Part shown: one piece after another, positions 62,888-64,000 of the stretch | Position numbering within the stretch: the stretch's first letter is position 1 | Layout: every line of letters begins with the position of its first letter | From: JAKVCB01 sp965243695 | Lineage (GTDB): Bacteria > Planctomycetota > Planctomycetia > Pirellulales > Lacipirellulaceae | Assembly: GCA_965243695.1 (NCBI GenBank) | Contig: CBDEWC010000018.1 | Location: 1 to 64,000, forward strand | Length of the DNA: 64,000 nt | Reading direction: 5' to 3' | Position numbers and translations under genes: made by a program | The notes under the pieces: model-generated | Told to the model about the DNA's origin: nothing | What the model saw: only the letters and a program-made list of their open reading frames with translations | Database searches by the model: none

Positions 62888-64000
62888 CTACTTGATCTTG
62901 GGGCTCTGGTAACCGAAGTTCCAGCGAATCGTGACCTGGAGGCGGTGATTGTGTGCCTCGCGATAGAACGGAGGTGATCCTTCAGACCCACCTGGCGGAC
63001 CACCGGGTAGATTGTTATACGATTCGGCGGTAATTCGGCGAATCCCGAACAAGTATGCCAGGCCCACATCGACCGACGGAATCGGGCTCCAGATGATGTT
63101 CGCGCTCGCGTAATGGGTGTGCAGATAGGTACCCTGCGGGTTGTAGATCTGAGCAAATCCTGAATCAAGCGCCAGGTAACCGTAGGTGGCGGTCGAGCGA
63201 AGCACGTTGGTCCACCAATGCTCGTAGGCAGCCCAGGCACCGACAGCCCCGATTGGCTTTAAGGGTGATGGGGGATAATCACCATTGATGGGTGCGGCAT
63301 CGAGCCCAAGACCGGCTGTATCCTGACTGTAAGCGCCCAGGGCCTGCCCCATTTGACCAGCCAGGATGATGCTGTCGCTCCCCCAGGTGTCGATCTTACC
63401 GCTGAGGGCAACTCCCCAACCATTCACCGCCGAAGAGTAATAATCAGGATTGTCCTTGGTACCATAGCTGCCAACGGCGCCAATCCTTCGGTAAAGACCG
63501 GCCAGTTCAATATGGGCCCAGTCAGGCTGGTAAACCCACTTGCTGATCAGTACGGGTAATTTGTCGTCAGCACCGAAATTTGTCGTATCGCCAAGAGGGT
63601 TGGGCTCGTCACCGTCATCAGATAAATCCGCTGCTGAAAAAAAGTTGTTAGCTATGAAAGTATTTTGGGGAACGAATCTGAACTGCGTGCCTTTAATCTG
63701 GTTTGGCAAGGTCACGTCGGCTGGCGCAGTTTCCATCCCCAAAACGATAAAATGGTTGCTGGGCAACGCAAATGCTTCCAGTGGTATCTTGAGGCTGATG
63801 TTCGGGGGACGAACATAAGGAATCGCATTGGGACCTTCGTAGTCCAAATTGTCGGGGGCTGCGGACTGGTTCAAGAAAAGCGTGTAGTCCAGGCCCGCCT
63901 TTAACCAACCCCACTCGGCGTAGGCCTTGTAAACTTGAAATTCGGTCGTGGTGGCCAATTCGGCAAGATTGAGTTTGGTATAGAGCTTCAACTGCCCGAA
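62888..64000 (-). CDS. Outer-membrane porin-like beta-barrel, partial at the window edge
   Basis: The gene runs off the right end; about 370 C-terminal residues are visible. Many short alternating strands with aromatic residues (AYAEWGWLKAGLDYTLFL; HNHRLQVTIRWNFGY) and a late YxF/NF-type end suggest a porin barrel, close in feel to DcaP-like or carbohydrate-selective trimeric porins. The apparent first codon (63991) is a TTG inside the frame, and the coding frame continues upstream without a stop, so no start can be given. Confidence 0.8.
   Translation of the reverse strand, partial: FGQLKLYTKLNLAELATTTEFQVYKAYAEWGWLKAGLDYTLFLNQSAAPDNLDYEGPNAIPYVRPPNISLKIPLEAFALPSNHFIVLGMETAPADVTLPNQIKGTQFRFVPQNTFIANNFFSAADLSDDGDEPNPLGDTTNFGADDKLPVLISKWVYQPDWAHIELAGLYRRIGAVGSYGTKDNPDYYSSAVNGWGVALSGKIDTWGSDSIILAGQMGQALGAYSQDTAGLGLDAAPINGDYPPSPLKPIGAVGAWAAYEHWWTNVLRSTATYGYLALDSGFAQIYNPQGTYLHTHYASANIIWSPIPSVDVGLAYLFGIRRITAESYNNLPGGPPGGSEGSPPFYREAHNHRLQVTIRWNFGYQSPKIK

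Noticed and set aside
62149..62895. 248-residue plus-strand open frame
   Set aside because: Rich in Arg, Lys, Pro and Ser with no motif; it overlaps both a PEP-CTERM start region and the porin end. GC-rich spacer DNA gives such frames by chance.

Overview
The window looks like a piece of a planctomycete chromosome, most likely of the Pirellulales type. This is inferred from gene content, not from a marker search. The hints are an AroD-AroE fusion, an enlarged aspartate carbamoyltransferase, a PEP-CTERM protein, a membrane-anchored zinc-ribbon protein with secretin/STN-like repeats, an excisionase-type HTH fused to a receiver domain, and a squalene-cyclase-like/HpnG-like gene pair. No rRNA, tRNA, CRISPR array, insertion sequence or integrase was found.

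Layout. Positions 1-8.6 kb are an accessory, decaying region. A minus-strand sugar-catabolism operon (PHP protein, class II aldolase/short-chain dehydrogenase fusion, zinc alcohol dehydrogenase) carries five apparent single-base insertions. It is followed by an intact aminotransferase, a phytanoyl-CoA dioxygenase remnant with an internal deletion, an intact L-rhamnose mutarotase-like gene, a metallo-beta-lactamase fragment and a Tat-exported SMP-30-type lactonase. From 8.8 to 12.2 kb lie a thioredoxin-fold protein, a 32-residue basic peptide ORF, a FabZ-like dehydratase, a rhomboid protease and trmB.

From 12.3 to 32.7 kb a long minus-strand run reads, in transcription order: comEC, fatty-acid desaturase, rpsO, pnp, an NtrB/NtrC-like two-component pair, mutL, aroDE, aroK, a prepilin-peptidase-like protein, an OmpA-like lipoprotein, hisH, hisA and an EF-G-like GTPase. 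From 33.1 to 36.6 kb are an S9 peptidase lipoprotein and a DAHP synthase with a candidate terminator/attenuator upstream. From 36.7 to 41.9 kb are two membrane-anchored STN-domain proteins and threonine aldolase (minus). From 42 to 46.7 kb are hisD, hisC and mnmG (plus). From 47.1 to 52.4 kb an HTH-receiver regulator, a soluble histidine kinase, a squalene-cyclase-like protein and an HpnG-like protein run in one direction. From 52.5 to 60.7 kb are a NYN-domain RNase, pyrB, an ABC-2 permease, argG, ndh and glutamate dehydrogenase (all minus). The right end holds a PEP-CTERM protein and a truncated porin.

Amino-acid genes are scattered in small groups: hisA/hisH and hisD/hisC; aroDE/aroK and aroF; argG and pyrB. 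The points I would look at first are the squalene-cyclase-like and HpnG-like neighbours, both of which seem to lack their families' catalytic acids; the confinement of frameshifts to the first 6.6 kb; and short perfect tandem duplications that recur just upstream of several genes (gdh, hisA, rpsO, the S9 peptidase, fusA).
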